DNA of 64,000 nucleotides from Planomonospora_B alba (GCF_039534085.1 NZ_BAAAUT010000010.1:62001-126000), one strand, 5' to 3'. Counted from the first letter of the stretch, positions 10,625 through 19,794 are shown. The notes: generated by a model from the letters alone, not told the origin. Made by a program: numbers and translations.

Positions 10625-11586
10625 CCGTCGCTACGAGATCTCCCACCGTCACAGGGGCCGGTGCGAGCGCTCTCGAGCGGTGGTACCGGTGGCTGCTGCG
10701 CAGCTATCCCCGTGATTACCGGAACGGGCACGGCGACGAGATCGTCGCCACCCTGCTGGAGACCGCCGAACCGGGACGGGCCCTGCCCTCGCCGCGCGAG
10801 TCCCTGTCCCTGGTGGCCGCCGGGTTCCGCGCCCGGGTGGCCCACGCGGCCCGCGGGCCCGCCTGGGCCGACGCGCTCCACCTGGGGATCCTGGCGGTCT
10901 CGGTCGCCCACCTCGCGGTGCTGGTGCCGTACGCGACCTCGGTCCCGCTCTGGGTCGGGTTGTCGGCACTGGCCGTCCTGCTCGTCATGCGCGGGCGGGT
11001 ACGGCTCGCGCTGCCCGTGACGCTGCTGGTCGCCACCAAGATCGGCGCGATCACCCTGGGACGGCCCTGGCTGGACGCGACCCTGCTGCCCGTCCGCCGC
11101 GACCCCGTCTGGAGCGGTGAGCACGGCGACGTGCTCTACGGCGCGGGCGGCGGCACGCTCTACGGCGCGGGCGGCCCGGTCGCGCCGATGCTCGGCTACG
11201 CCCTGGTCGCCGGCGGCCTGCTCGTGCTGGCCGTCCGCGCGCCCCGGCCGCGACCGCGGTCGTGGCTGTGGTGGGCGGCGGTCCCGGCGCTCGCCGGCGC
11301 CGACCCCGCCGGCCTCGACTTCGCGGACGGCCCCGGCGCCCTCACCGCCGCCCGGGTCGCCGTGGAGATCGGCCTCCTCTGCCTGGCGGCCCACGCCGGC
11401 CGCGTGGCGCGCGACCCGCGCTGGGCCGCGGCCGCCGGCATCTATCTCGTCCCGGTCTGCGCCGTCTACGCCGAGAACCTCGGCGCCCACCCCGTCCAGG
11501 ACCTGGCCCACCTGGCCGTACTCGTCCTGCTGACCGCGCTGGCCGCGGGCCTGCCGTACCACGCGCGGCAGCACGCGCTCCTGTAG
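10621..11586 (+). CDS. PadR-associated multi-pass membrane protein, unknown function
   Basis: The 321-residue product starts with a soluble N-terminal segment containing ALERWYRWLLRSYPRDYRNGHGDEIVATLLE, which resembles the permease-prefix domain found beside PadR regulators. It continues into six to eight hydrophobic segments (for example around residues 90-110, 118-140, 195-212, 250-265 and 285-310). A Gly-rich loop near residues 170-190 repeats LYGAGG. The ATG overlaps the padR stop (ATGA), giving a two-gene operon under the palindromic promoter. I cannot assign a substrate or activity. Together with the ABC export genes that follow about 165 bases downstream it may belong to a membrane-stress response, but that is inference. 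Confidence 0.8.
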   Translation: MTVATRSPTVTGAGASALERWYRWLLRSYPRDYRNGHGDEIVATLLETAEPGRALPSPRESLSLVAAGFRARVAHAARGPAWADALHLGILAVSVAHLAVLVPYATSVPLWVGLSALAVLLVMRGRVRLALPVTLLVATKIGAITLGRPWLDATLLPVRRDPVWSGEHGDVLYGAGGGTLYGAGGPVAPMLGYALVAGGLLVLAVRAPRPRPRSWLWWAAVPALAGADPAGLDFADGPGALTAARVAVEIGLLCLAAHAGRVARDPRWAAAAGIYLVPVCAVYAENLGAHPVQDLAHLAVLVLLTALAAGLPYHARQHALL

Positions 11587-11751
11587 CGCCCCGCGGGCCC
11601 GCCCGGCGTCCCCGCCGGGTCCGCGCGGGCCCCGCCTCCCGAGCCGACCGGCTCGGCCCGCCATCCTCGCCCGGAACCCGGGGCGGCCACCGCCCCGGGG
11701 CGATGTCCGCATGCCTCCGCCCGGAGAACACACGGAGAACGAGGTCATCCC

Positions 11752-12630
11752 ATGTCACGAGTTCGCACCACCATGCCCGCGGCCGCCCTGGCCCTCGCCG
11801 TGCTGACCGGCTGCGGCGCGCAGGCCCAGACCGCCGCGCAGCCCTCCCCCTCACCCACCCCTGACCTGCGCCGCCAGATCGAGACGGCCCGCGCCGACTG
11901 CATGAAGAAACGGGGCTTCCGCTACAACGTGCACGTCCCGCCGCCCCGGAAGATCAGCGACGACCAGCGCGCCGCCGACCGCGGGGACTACGAGGCGATG
12001 CGGAGGATCCGCCAGAAGTACGGCTTCAAGATCTTCTCCCGGTACGTCTACCCCGGCGACCCCAACGCCGAGCCCTACTTCGTCCACCCGTGGGGCACCA
12101 ACGACGACATCATCAGCGAGCTCTCCGAGACCCAGGCCGTCGCCTGGGAGGAGGCGAACGACGCCTGCCGCACCGAGACCGTCAAGAAGATCCTCGGCAA
12201 GACCGTGACCACGATGGAGGACTACTACGAGCAGCTCGGCCGGCGCTCCGAGCAGCTCGACCGGGAGCTCGACGGCGACCCCCGGCTGGTCGAGCTCGCC
12301 CGCTCCTTCGGCGACTGCCTCAAGGGCAAGGGGTACGAGGTCGCCTCCCTGCGCCCCACCGACATGCGGGAGGCCGGGGCCAAGACCTTCCAGAAGGAGG
12401 CGGACCGCATCGGCAGGTCCCAGGCCGAGAACCCCGTCGCGGAAGGCGAGGGCCGGTACGTGCCGGAGCTGACCGCCGAGCAGGCCCGGCCGTACCTGGA
12501 GAAGGAGATCAAGGGCGCTCTCGACGACCTGGAGTGCGGCAAGGAGTTCTACCCCGCCTTCTTCGCCAAGTTGAACACCATGCCCGATGTCTACGCGGAG
12601 TTCGGATACGGAGCGATCCAGTGGTCGTGA
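11752..12630 (+). CDS. Putative lipoprotein, unknown function
   Basis: The 292-residue product has a signal peptide ending in the lipobox LTGC (Cys at about residue 22), followed by a short Ser/Pro/Thr linker (QPSPSPTPD). The mature part is charged and helical, with several conserved-looking cysteines (ADCMKKRGF, NDACRTE, GDCLKGKGY, LECGKEF). These may form two disulfides outside the membrane. It is the first of four genes that run rightward with a 19-base gap and then overlaps: lipoprotein, periplasmic-type adaptor, ABC ATPase, ABC permease. This context suggests an accessory or sensory part of the export system. I do not recognise a named family. The ATG is preceded by GGAGAACGAGG. Confidence 0.8.
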   Translation: MSRVRTTMPAAALALAVLTGCGAQAQTAAQPSPSPTPDLRRQIETARADCMKKRGFRYNVHVPPPRKISDDQRAADRGDYEAMRRIRQKYGFKIFSRYVYPGDPNAEPYFVHPWGTNDDIISELSETQAVAWEEANDACRTETVKKILGKTVTTMEDYYEQLGRRSEQLDRELDGDPRLVELARSFGDCLKGKGYEVASLRPTDMREAGAKTFQKEADRIGRSQAENPVAEGEGRYVPELTAEQARPYLEKEIKGALDDLECGKEFYPAFFAKLNTMPDVYAEFGYGAIQWS

Positions 12631-12649
12631 CCGCGGCGGCGGTGCTGCC

Positions 12650-14029
12650 GTGAGCCCCCGCGGCACCGCGAGATCCCCGAAGAGGCTGCTGGCCGGCGTC
12701 CTGGCCGGACTCGCCGTGATCACCGGTGCGGGCTGGGCCGTCGGCACGCGGCTCCGCTCCCCCGCCGACGAGGCCGCCCTCCGCCGGCCCCCCGAGCCGT
12801 CACTGGTGACCTCACCTGTCGTCCGGCGGAAGCTGACCAGCACGGTCACCGCCGGCGGCACCCTGGAGTACGGCTCGCCGCTGCCGGTCACCCTCGCCGG
12901 GGTGGTCGGCGGCGGCGCCGAGGTCCAGCGGGTCACCCGGGCCCCCCGTCCGGGCACGATCCGGGAGGGGTCGGTGCTGATGGAGGTCAACGGCCGGCCG
13001 GTCTTCGCCCTGAAGGGCAGGGTCCCCATGCACCGCACCATGACCCCCGGCACCCGCGGGCGCGACGTCGAGCAGCTCCAGGCCGCCCTGCGCCGCCTGG
13101 GGGTGGCCGTCCCGGCCACGGGCGTCTTCGACGCCGCCACCGCCGCGGCCGTCCGGACGTGGTACGGCAGGCGCGGCTACACCGCCCAGGAACCCGACCT
13201 GGCCGCGCGCCGGGAGCTGGAGACCCTCCGCCAGGCGGTGCAGACCGCCGAGGAGGACCTGCTCGCCGCCCGGCACGCCCTCGCCCGGGTCACCCCCCGG
13301 GACAGCAGGCGGCTGCTGGAGACGAAGGTCGCCCACAGCAGGCGGAACGTGGCGGGCGCGAAGGCGATCCTGGCCGACTACCTGAGGACCTACGGCACCA
13401 GCGTGCCGCCGGGGGAGGTCGTCTTCCTGTCCCGGCTGCCCGCCCGGCTGGACAGGGCCGCGGTCAAGCCCGGCGACGTCGTGGACGGCGAGGTCGCCAC
13501 CGTGACCGCCTCCACTCTCGTGGTCGCCGGATCGGTCGACGCCGCCGAGGCACGACTGCTGCGCAAGGGCATGCGGGCGACCCTGGAGACCGGTGACGGC
13601 AGACGGTTCACCGCCGTGCTCACCGCGACCGGCGCCGCGGCCCGGCCGGCGGCGCAGGAGGAGACCCCCTCCGGAGGGTCCGCGGGCCCCGGCCGGTCCA
13701 CCGGGGACGGCACGGCCGGGAAGAGACCCGGCGCGGTGCCCGTCCTGCTCACCCCCCGGCCCGCCAAGGGCCTGCGCGAGCTGGTCGGCGACCCGGTCAC
13801 CGCGAAGATCGCCGTCGGCGCGACGGAGGGCGAGGTGCTCACCGTGCCGGTCGCCGCGGTCGTCACCTCCGCCGACGGCAGGCCGCGCGTCCAGGTCGAG
13901 CTGCCCGGCGACCGGACCAGGGACGTCCCCGTCAGGACCGGCCTGGCCGCCGACGGCAGCGTCCAGGTGAGCCCGGTCGAGCCGGGCGCCCTGAAGGAGG
14001 GCGACCGCGTGGTGGTGGGCGGTGCCTGA
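12650..14029 (+). CDS. Peptidoglycan-binding/HlyD-like adaptor of a MacB-type exporter
   Basis: The 459-residue product has one N-terminal membrane segment (about residues 12-32), a conserved beta segment (SPVVRRKLTSTVTAGGTLEYG), and a peptidoglycan-binding-like repeat around residues 125-165 (MTPGTRGRDVEQLQAALRRLGV, then FDAATAAAVRTWYGRRGY). A helical pair follows (about 180-225), then beta-rich adaptor regions ending VEPGALKEGDRVVVGGA. This combination is typical of actinobacterial HlyD/MacA-like proteins next to MacB-type ABC genes. It could link the transporter to the cell wall. I chose GTG 12650, 19 bases after the preceding stop; an earlier ATG at 12587 lies inside the upstream gene. 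The last 8 bases overlap the ATPase gene. Confidence 0.85.
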   Translation: MSPRGTARSPKRLLAGVLAGLAVITGAGWAVGTRLRSPADEAALRRPPEPSLVTSPVVRRKLTSTVTAGGTLEYGSPLPVTLAGVVGGGAEVQRVTRAPRPGTIREGSVLMEVNGRPVFALKGRVPMHRTMTPGTRGRDVEQLQAALRRLGVAVPATGVFDAATAAAVRTWYGRRGYTAQEPDLAARRELETLRQAVQTAEEDLLAARHALARVTPRDSRRLLETKVAHSRRNVAGAKAILADYLRTYGTSVPPGEVVFLSRLPARLDRAAVKPGDVVDGEVATVTASTLVVAGSVDAAEARLLRKGMRATLETGDGRRFTAVLTATGAAARPAAQEETPSGGSAGPGRSTGDGTAGKRPGAVPVLLTPRPAKGLRELVGDPVTAKIAVGATEGEVLTVPVAAVVTSADGRPRVQVELPGDRTRDVPVRTGLAADGSVQVSPVEPGALKEGDRVVVGGA

Positions 14030-14801
14030 GACCGCGCCCTCCACCGCGCCCGGGCCCGCCCCGGGGTCCGTCCCGGGGTCCGTCCCCGGGTCCGGAGCCG
14101 CGCCCGGCCGCCGCGAGCCGTCCGGAGACGGTCCCCCGGTGATCCTCCTGCGCGACGTGGGCCGGGTGTTCCCGGCGGACCCGCCCGTGCACGCGCTGCG
14201 CGGGGTCTGCCTCCGCGTCGAGCGGGGCGACTACCTGGCCGTCGTCGGCCCGTCGGGATCCGGCAAGTCGACCCTGCTCAACACGCTGGGCCTGCTCGAC
14301 CGGCCCAGCTCCGGCTCCTACCTCCTCGACGGGATCGAGACGACCGCCCTCGGGGACGGCGCGAGGACCCGGCTGCGCGGCCGCCGGATCGGGTTCGTCT
14401 TCCAGTCCTTCCACCTGCTGCCGCACCGCACCGTCGCCGAGAACGTCATGCTCGCCGAGGTGTACGGCGGACCGCCCCGCCGGGGCCGGCGTGAGCGGGC
14501 GATGGCGATGCTGGAGAAGGTGGGCATGGCGCACCGCGCCGGCTTCCCGCCCGGACGCCTGTCCGGCGGCGAGCGCCAGCGGGTGGCCATCGCCCGGGCG
14601 CTGCTGGGCGAGCCGTCCCTGCTGCTGTGCGACGAGCCCACCGGAAACCTCGACAGCGGCAACACCGAGATGGTGCTCGACCTGTTCGACGCACTGCACG
14701 GCCAAGGGCTCACCCTCCTGGTCATCACCCACGAGGACGCGGTGAGCGCCCGCGCCGGCCGCCGTGTCCGCATCAGCGACGGCCTGCTCACCGAGGAGTG
14801 A
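14022..14801 (+). CDS. ABC transporter ATP-binding protein, MacB/LolD type
   Basis: The 259-residue product is a complete ABC ATPase. After a Pro/Gly-rich N-terminal extension of about 35 residues it has Walker A GPSGSGKST (about residue 77), a Q-loop in FVFQSFHLLP, the signature LSGGERQRVAIARALLG, Walker B LLLCDEPTGNLDS, and the switch His in LVITHED. The signature and spacing match the MacB/LolD/FtsE group, which powers export or mechanotransmission instead of classic uptake. The GTG start at 14022 overlaps the adaptor gene, and the stop lies one base before the permease start, indicating tight coupling. The acidic, repetitive N-terminal extension is unusual but keeps normal codon bias. Confidence 0.95.
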   Translation: MPETAPSTAPGPAPGSVPGSVPGSGAAPGRREPSGDGPPVILLRDVGRVFPADPPVHALRGVCLRVERGDYLAVVGPSGSGKSTLLNTLGLLDRPSSGSYLLDGIETTALGDGARTRLRGRRIGFVFQSFHLLPHRTVAENVMLAEVYGGPPRRGRRERAMAMLEKVGMAHRAGFPPGRLSGGERQRVAIARALLGEPSLLLCDEPTGNLDSGNTEMVLDLFDALHGQGLTLLVITHEDAVSARAGRRVRISDGLLTEE

Positions 14802-14802
14802 C

Positions 14803-15978
14803 GTGGACATCCGCGACCTGTGGTCCGAGGCCCTCGCGGGCGTGCTCGCCCGGCCCGTGCGCTCGGCGCTGACCACGCTCGGCACCGTCCTGGGCATCAC
14901 CACCCTCGTCGTCACCCTGGGCGTCGCCGCCACCGCCGGGAACCAGATCGTCGGCCGGTTCGACGAGCTCACCGCCACGGCGATCACCGTGGACGTCCCC
15001 GGCAGGCTCGGCCCGGCCGTCGGCTGGGACTCCCACGCCGGACTGCTGCGGCTGCGCGGGGTCGTCTCGGCCGCGGCGGTCGCCCAGACCGACGCGAGCT
15101 CCAACCTCCGGGTCACCTCCAACACCCTGGTCGACCCCACCCGGGTCACCGGCCAGACCCTGGCCGTGGTGGCCGCCACCCCGGAGCTGCCCGGCGCCGT
15201 GCTCGGCCGGATGACCCGGGGCCGTTTCTTCGACGCGGGCCACGTCCGGCGGGGTGACCGCGTGGCGGTCCTCGGCGAGCAGGCCGCCGAGATGCTCGGC
15301 GTCGCCCGGATGGAGAGCGCCCCGGCCGTGTTCGTCGAGGGACGCGCCTACACGGTGATCGGCGTGCTGGGCGGCCTCCGCCGTGAGCAGGCCCTGTCGA
15401 CGGCCGTGATCGTGCCGCCCACCGCGGGCGCGCAGCTCGGTCTGAAGCACGTCAGCCGCGTCCTGGTCAACACCACCCTCGGCGCCGCCGAGCTGATCGC
15501 CCGCCAGGCCCCCCTCGCGCTGAGCCCCGGCCACGCCACCGAGCTCCAGGTGATCGCGCCGCCCACGCCCAAGCGCGCCCGCGACGCCGTGCAGGACGAC
15601 GTCGACGGCCTGTTCCTGATCCTCGGCCTGGTCTCCCTGGTGGTGGGCGCGGTCGGCATCGCCAACGTGACCCTCGTCACCGTGATGGAGCGGGTCGCCG
15701 AGATCGGCCTGCGCCGCGCCCTGGGCGCCGCACGCCGCCACGTCGCCGCGCAGTTCCTCCTGGAGTCCACCCTGATCGGACTGGCCGGCGGCGTGGTCGG
15801 GAGCGGGCTCGGCGTCGTCACCGTCGTGGCCGTCTCCGCCGTGCGGGACTGGACGCCCGTCCTCGACGTCCGCCTGGCCCTGGCCGCGCCCCTGGCCGGG
15901 GCCGCGGTGGGGCTGCTCGCCGGCCTCCACCCCTCGCTGCGGGCCGCCCGCATGGAGCCCGTCGACGCCCTCCGCTAG
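14803..15978 (+). CDS. ABC transporter permease, MacB/FtsX type
   Basis: The 391-residue product has the MacB topology. The first membrane segment (about residues 22-45, ALTTLGTVLGITTLVVTLGV) is followed by a large extracytoplasmic domain (about 50-260). Three further membrane segments with the FtsX domain come next, including LFLILGLVSLVVGAVGIANVT and the conserved cytoplasmic ERVAEIGLRRALGA motif. The GTG start at 14803 follows GAGGAG and the previous stop by one base. Together with the ATPase and adaptor it should form a tripartite-like exporter or mechanotransmission complex. Typical MacB substrates are peptides, antibiotics or lipoproteins; the substrate here is unknown. It is the last gene of the operon. 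Confidence 0.93.
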   Translation: MDIRDLWSEALAGVLARPVRSALTTLGTVLGITTLVVTLGVAATAGNQIVGRFDELTATAITVDVPGRLGPAVGWDSHAGLLRLRGVVSAAAVAQTDASSNLRVTSNTLVDPTRVTGQTLAVVAATPELPGAVLGRMTRGRFFDAGHVRRGDRVAVLGEQAAEMLGVARMESAPAVFVEGRAYTVIGVLGGLRREQALSTAVIVPPTAGAQLGLKHVSRVLVNTTLGAAELIARQAPLALSPGHATELQVIAPPTPKRARDAVQDDVDGLFLILGLVSLVVGAVGIANVTLVTVMERVAEIGLRRALGAARRHVAAQFLLESTLIGLAGGVVGSGLGVVTVVAVSAVRDWTPVLDVRLALAAPLAGAAVGLLAGLHPSLRAARMEPVDALR

Positions 15979-16039
15979 CCGTACGGCGGCCGCCGGGCCG
16001 GAGACGCCTGTGGGAACGCCCGCCGGAGCCGGGCCCCGG

Positions 16040-17008
16040 TCAGCTCCCCGGCGACCAGTAGCGGTCGGCGGCCAGGATCAGGGCGGCGGCGCCGACGAGG
16101 CCGGCGTCCTGGCCGAGGGCGGCGGGGACGACCCGGACCCGGCGGGCGAACTCCAGCCGGACGTGCGCCCGCAGGGCCTCCTCCAGCGGCTCGAACAGCA
16201 GCGGGCCCGCCTGGGACAGGCCGCCGCCGATGGTGACGACGTCGAGGTCGCACAGGTGCGCGGCGGAGGCGATCGCCAGCCCCACCGCCCTGCCGGCCCG
16301 GCGCATGGCCGCCAGGGCGATCCCGTCCCCGGCGGCGGCGTCGAGCGCCAGCTGCCTGCCGGTCGCCGCCGTGGCCTCCGCGTAGGCGCCGCCGGGATCG
16401 GCGGCCCTGCCGGGGACCCAGCCCTGCTCCACCGCCCAGGCCGCCAGGCCCGGCCCCCGGGCGACGGCCTCCAGGCAGCCGCGCCCGCCGCACCCGCAGG
16501 CGGGCCCGTCCGGGTCGACCACGACGTGCCCGATGTGCCCGGCGTTGCCGGTACCGCCGTCGATCAGCCGCCCGCCGAGGATCAGCCCGCCGCCCACCCC
16601 GGTGGACACGACCATGCCGAGCATGTTGGCGCTGCCCTGACCGGCGCCCCGCCAGTGCTCGGCGGCGGCCACGCAGACGGCGTCGTTGTGGATGCGGACC
16701 GGGACGCCGGGGAAGCGCGCGGCCAGCCGCTCCCGGAGCGGGAAGGCCCGCCAGCCGGGCATGTTCAGCGGCGAGACGGCCCCGTCGGGCCAGGTCATCG
16801 GGCCGCCGCAGCCGATGCCCACGCCGGCGACCGGGGTGTCCCCCACGACGGCGGAGACCAGTGCGTCGAGGGTCTTCCACAGGGTGTGCGCGTCGCCTCC
16901 GGGAGGCGTCGCGACCCTGCGGGCCGCCTGGACGTCCCCGTCGGGATCCACCAGCGCGGCGGCGAACTTCGTCCCGCCGATGTCGACGGCAAGCACGGAA
17001 CCGGGCAT
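16040..17008 (-). CDS. ROK-family sugar kinase (glucokinase-like)
   Basis: The 322-residue product is a ROK-family kinase acting in the cytoplasm, most likely on glucose or another hexose. The phosphate-binding motif DIGGTKFAAALVD is at residues 9-21. The sugar-binding region includes HNDAVCVAAAEHW, and the zinc-binding ROK signature is CGCGGRGCLEAVARGP (about residue 175). There is no N-terminal helix-turn-helix, so it is a kinase and not a ROK repressor. A TATGAT hexamer lies 6 bases before the ATG at 17008 with no ribosome site, which suggests a leaderless mRNA. Sugar specificity cannot be read from sequence alone. Confidence 0.92.
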   Translation of the reverse strand: MPGSVLAVDIGGTKFAAALVDPDGDVQAARRVATPPGGDAHTLWKTLDALVSAVVGDTPVAGVGIGCGGPMTWPDGAVSPLNMPGWRAFPLRERLAARFPGVPVRIHNDAVCVAAAEHWRGAGQGSANMLGMVVSTGVGGGLILGGRLIDGGTGNAGHIGHVVVDPDGPACGCGGRGCLEAVARGPGLAAWAVEQGWVPGRAADPGGAYAEATAATGRQLALDAAAGDGIALAAMRRAGRAVGLAIASAAHLCDLDVVTIGGGLSQAGPLLFEPLEEALRAHVRLEFARRVRVVPAALGQDAGLVGAAALILAADRYWSPGS

Positions 17009-17035
17009 TGCGCGATCATACGGCCGGTCCGCGGG

Positions 17036-18208
17036 CTAACGGGAGGAGAACACCAGCAGGCTGGCGGTGAAGCCGTGCACGTGGTTCTGGTTCCCGACCG
17101 GGCCGATCTCCCCCGCCGCGAAGAACCCGGCCACACCGCCCGGACCCAGGATGTCGTTGACCGCCGCCGTGTCGTGGTCGGCGCTGCCGAACATGGCCGA
17201 GCCCCGGCCGTTGCAGGAGAACAGCAGGGCGCCCTCCACCCGGCCGAACTCCTCGCGGTGCGCGTCGAGCAGCTCGTAGAGGTCCTCGTCGGCGGTGGCC
17301 GCGTCGCGCACCTGGAAGCGGACGGTACGGCCGATCTCGACGATGTCCCCGATGGCCACGGCCTCGCGGTCGGGATCGATGCCGAGCACCCCCCGGATCA
17401 GGAAGTCGCCGCGCTCGTGCCGTTCGGCGTACTCGTCGATGGCGATGCCGATCTGCAGCCCGGAGGCGACCAGCTCGCGGTCGTCCTCGTCCAGCGCGCT
17501 GACGATCTCCTCGAGCCGGGCCAGGGCGGGCTGCCCGGCCAGCTCCAGCAGGAGGTTCTCCTCCACCCCGGTGACGGTCATGGAGGGGCCGATCGGGCGG
17601 CAGCCCTGGCTGACCACCGCGCTGACGTCGAGGTCGCCGCCGAGGAGCACGCCGACGGCGCCCTCGGTGTAGACCTTCCCGTCGGCGAACAGCCGCACCG
17701 CGCCCCGGCCCTCCAGCGCGTTGGCCAGGCCGCCGACCAGCGGGAGGTCCCCGAGCACCTCCCCCGAGCGCTCCACGAAGCCGTCGGCCGGGAAGCTGTA
17801 GGGGTCGGCCAGCAGGACCGCCGCCTTGTCGTCGGGGCCGGGCTCGGGCAGGCCGACGACGACGAACTGCTCCTCCGTGCGGAGGCTGTCCAGGGCGAAG
17901 GTCGTCAGCCGGGCGCCGTCGAGGGTGGCGGCCCAGGCGCTCACCGCGGAGGTGAGCTCGACCCCCTGGCCGTCGCCGATCACCCCTGTGGCACTGCAAC
18001 CGATCACCGCGGCGCCCGCGGCCATGCTCATCGCGCGCATGCCCGCGCGGGAGACGTCGTCGGGGTCGTCACCGCAGACGAAGAAACACACCAGGTCCGG
18101 CGGTTTGTCCAGCCCGCGCAGGGCCTGGTTCACCGCGGACTCCGCCGCCGCGACCAGATCGGAGCCCACGGCGAGACCGTCGGCGAAGCGGCTGGTCAAC
18201 AGAGCCAC
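17036..18208 (-). CDS. FIST N/C-domain sensory protein
   Basis: The 390-residue product matches the FIST (N plus C) architecture found in signal-transduction proteins that may bind small ligands such as amino acids. The N-terminal half contains DLVCFFVCGDDPDDV and AVIGCSATGVIGDG. The C-terminal half contains FSCNGRGSAMFGSADHD and the ending GVAGFFAAGEIGPVGNQNHVHGF, both characteristic of FIST_C. There is no attached kinase, cyclase or receiver domain, so it acts as a stand-alone module. The start is GTG 18208, with GGGAGG about 8 bases upstream. It lies 27 bases upstream of the ROK kinase on the same strand, though that gene appears to have its own promoter. Confidence 0.9.
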   Translation of the reverse strand: MALLTSRFADGLAVGSDLVAAAESAVNQALRGLDKPPDLVCFFVCGDDPDDVSRAGMRAMSMAAGAAVIGCSATGVIGDGQGVELTSAVSAWAATLDGARLTTFALDSLRTEEQFVVVGLPEPGPDDKAAVLLADPYSFPADGFVERSGEVLGDLPLVGGLANALEGRGAVRLFADGKVYTEGAVGVLLGGDLDVSAVVSQGCRPIGPSMTVTGVEENLLLELAGQPALARLEEIVSALDEDDRELVASGLQIGIAIDEYAERHERGDFLIRGVLGIDPDREAVAIGDIVEIGRTVRFQVRDAATADEDLYELLDAHREEFGRVEGALLFSCNGRGSAMFGSADHDTAAVNDILGPGGVAGFFAAGEIGPVGNQNHVHGFTASLLVFSSR

Positions 18209-18396
18209 TCGTCTCGCCTCCCTCTCTCATCCGAAGCCTTCGGCGCCCGAAGTCTTTTCCGGGCCGTGCAAGGCTTCCTTTGAGCGATTCTCCCCACTGA
18301 GACAGCAGGCACGCGCCCCGCCGCCGGGCAATGGGCCGGGACTCCCGGCCGGGGCGAGACTGCCGGTTTCGGCTCCGGCGACGTAGTCTCGATCCC

Positions 18397-19794
18397 GTGC
18401 CTGCATTCCCAGAGCCACGTACACTCCGCGAGCTGCGCGCGAGCGGCCACGTCCACCGCACGGTGAAGGCCGAGATCCGCGAGAACCTCCTGGCCCGCCT
18501 CCGGTCCGGGCAGCCGCGCTTCCCCGGCATCGTGGGCTTCGACGACACGGTCCTGCCCCAGCTGGAGCGCGCCCTGCTCGCCGGCCACGACCTGGTCCTG
18601 CTCGGTGAGCGCGGCCAGGGCAAGACCCGGCTCATCCGCACCGTCGCCGGTCTGCTCGACGAGTGGACCCCGGTCGTGGAGGGCTGCGAGATCAACGACC
18701 ACCCCTACGCGCCCTCCTGCGTGCGCTGCCGCCGCCTGGCGGAGTCCGCGGGGGAGGAGCTGCCGGTCTCCTGGCGGCACCGCGACGAGCGCTACGGCGA
18801 GAAGCTCGCCACCCCCGACACCTCCGTCGGCGACCTGATCGGCGACGTCGACCCGATCAAGATCGCCGAGGGGCGCACGCTCGGCGACCCGGAGACCGTG
18901 CACTACGGCCTGGTCCCGCGGAGCAACCGGGGCGTCTTCTCCGTCAACGAGCTGCCCGACCTGGCCGAGCGTATCCAGGTCTCGCTGCTCAACGTGCTGG
19001 AGGAGCGCGACATCCAGGTCCGGGGATACAACCTGCGCCTCCCGCTGGACATCCTGCTGATCGCCAGCGCCAACCCCGAGGACTACACCAACCGCGGCCG
19101 GATCATCACCCCGCTGAAGGACCGCTTCGGCGCGGAGATCCGCACCCACTACCCGCTCACGATCGAGACCGAGCTGGAGCTCATCCGCCAGGAGGCCGCC
19201 CTCGGTGACGTGGGGGCCGACCTCCCGGGCCACCTGGTCGAGGTGATCGCCCGCTTCACCCGGCTGGTCCGCGAGTCCACCGCGGTGGACTCCCGCTCCG
19301 GCGTCTCGGCCCGCTTCTCCATCGCCGCGGCCGAGACCGCCGCCGCCTCCGCGCTGCGGCGGGCCGCGCTGACCGGCGAGGAGCGCGCGGTGGCGCGGGT
19401 GGCCGACCTGCCGGGCATCGTGCACACGCTCCGGGGCAAGGTGGAGTTCGAGGTCAGCGAGGAGGGCCGGGAGATCGAGGTCCTGGCGCACCTGCTCCGC
19501 CGGGCCGTCGCCGAGACGTTCCGCGGCAGCCTCGGCGGCATGGACCTGTCGGCGCTGCTGGAGCGCTTCTCCGAGGGCGTCCAGGTCGAGTCCGGCCCGC
19601 TGGTGCCCGCCGCCGAGCTGCTGCGCGGGATCGGCCCGGTGGACGGCCTGGCCAGGATCATGTCCCGGCTCGGCATCGGCGACGAGTCGCCCGGGCACGC
19701 CGCCGCTGCGCTGGAGTTCACCCTGGAGGGGCTCTACCTGCTGCGCAGGCTGTCCAAGGAGGAGGTGGACGGCACGGCGGTCTACCGCACCTAG
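18397..19794 (+). CDS. MoxR-like AAA+ ATPase (magnesium-chelatase ChlI-like)
   Basis: The 465-residue product is a MoxR/ChlI-type AAA+ protein, a helical-insert-clade ATPase that usually works with a VWA-domain partner to remodel protein or metal-cofactor complexes. It has Walker A LLGERGQGKTRLIR (about residue 69), a sensor-like region ASANPEDYTNRGRIITPLKDRFG with an arginine finger, and a Cys-containing insert near residues 100-125 (CEINDHPYAPSCVRCRR) that could bind metal. The GTG at 18397 is preceded by TAGTCT 7 bases upstream and by no ribosome site, so it may be leaderless. The VWA partner lies 118 bases downstream, joined by a small coupled frame. Confidence 0.9.
   Translation: MPAFPEPRTLRELRASGHVHRTVKAEIRENLLARLRSGQPRFPGIVGFDDTVLPQLERALLAGHDLVLLGERGQGKTRLIRTVAGLLDEWTPVVEGCEINDHPYAPSCVRCRRLAESAGEELPVSWRHRDERYGEKLATPDTSVGDLIGDVDPIKIAEGRTLGDPETVHYGLVPRSNRGVFSVNELPDLAERIQVSLLNVLEERDIQVRGYNLRLPLDILLIASANPEDYTNRGRIITPLKDRFGAEIRTHYPLTIETELELIRQEAALGDVGADLPGHLVEVIARFTRLVRESTAVDSRSGVSARFSIAAAETAAASALRRAALTGEERAVARVADLPGIVHTLRGKVEFEVSEEGREIEVLAHLLRRAVAETFRGSLGGMDLSALLERFSEGVQVESGPLVPAAELLRGIGPVDGLARIMSRLGIGDESPGHAAAALEFTLEGLYLLRRLSKEEVDGTAVYRT

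Noticed and set aside
16010..18283. Long rightward frame across the ROK kinase and FIST genes
   Set aside because: It covers two well-supported leftward genes and the gap between them. The product is low-complexity Gly/Ala/Arg/Pro-rich sequence with no motif.
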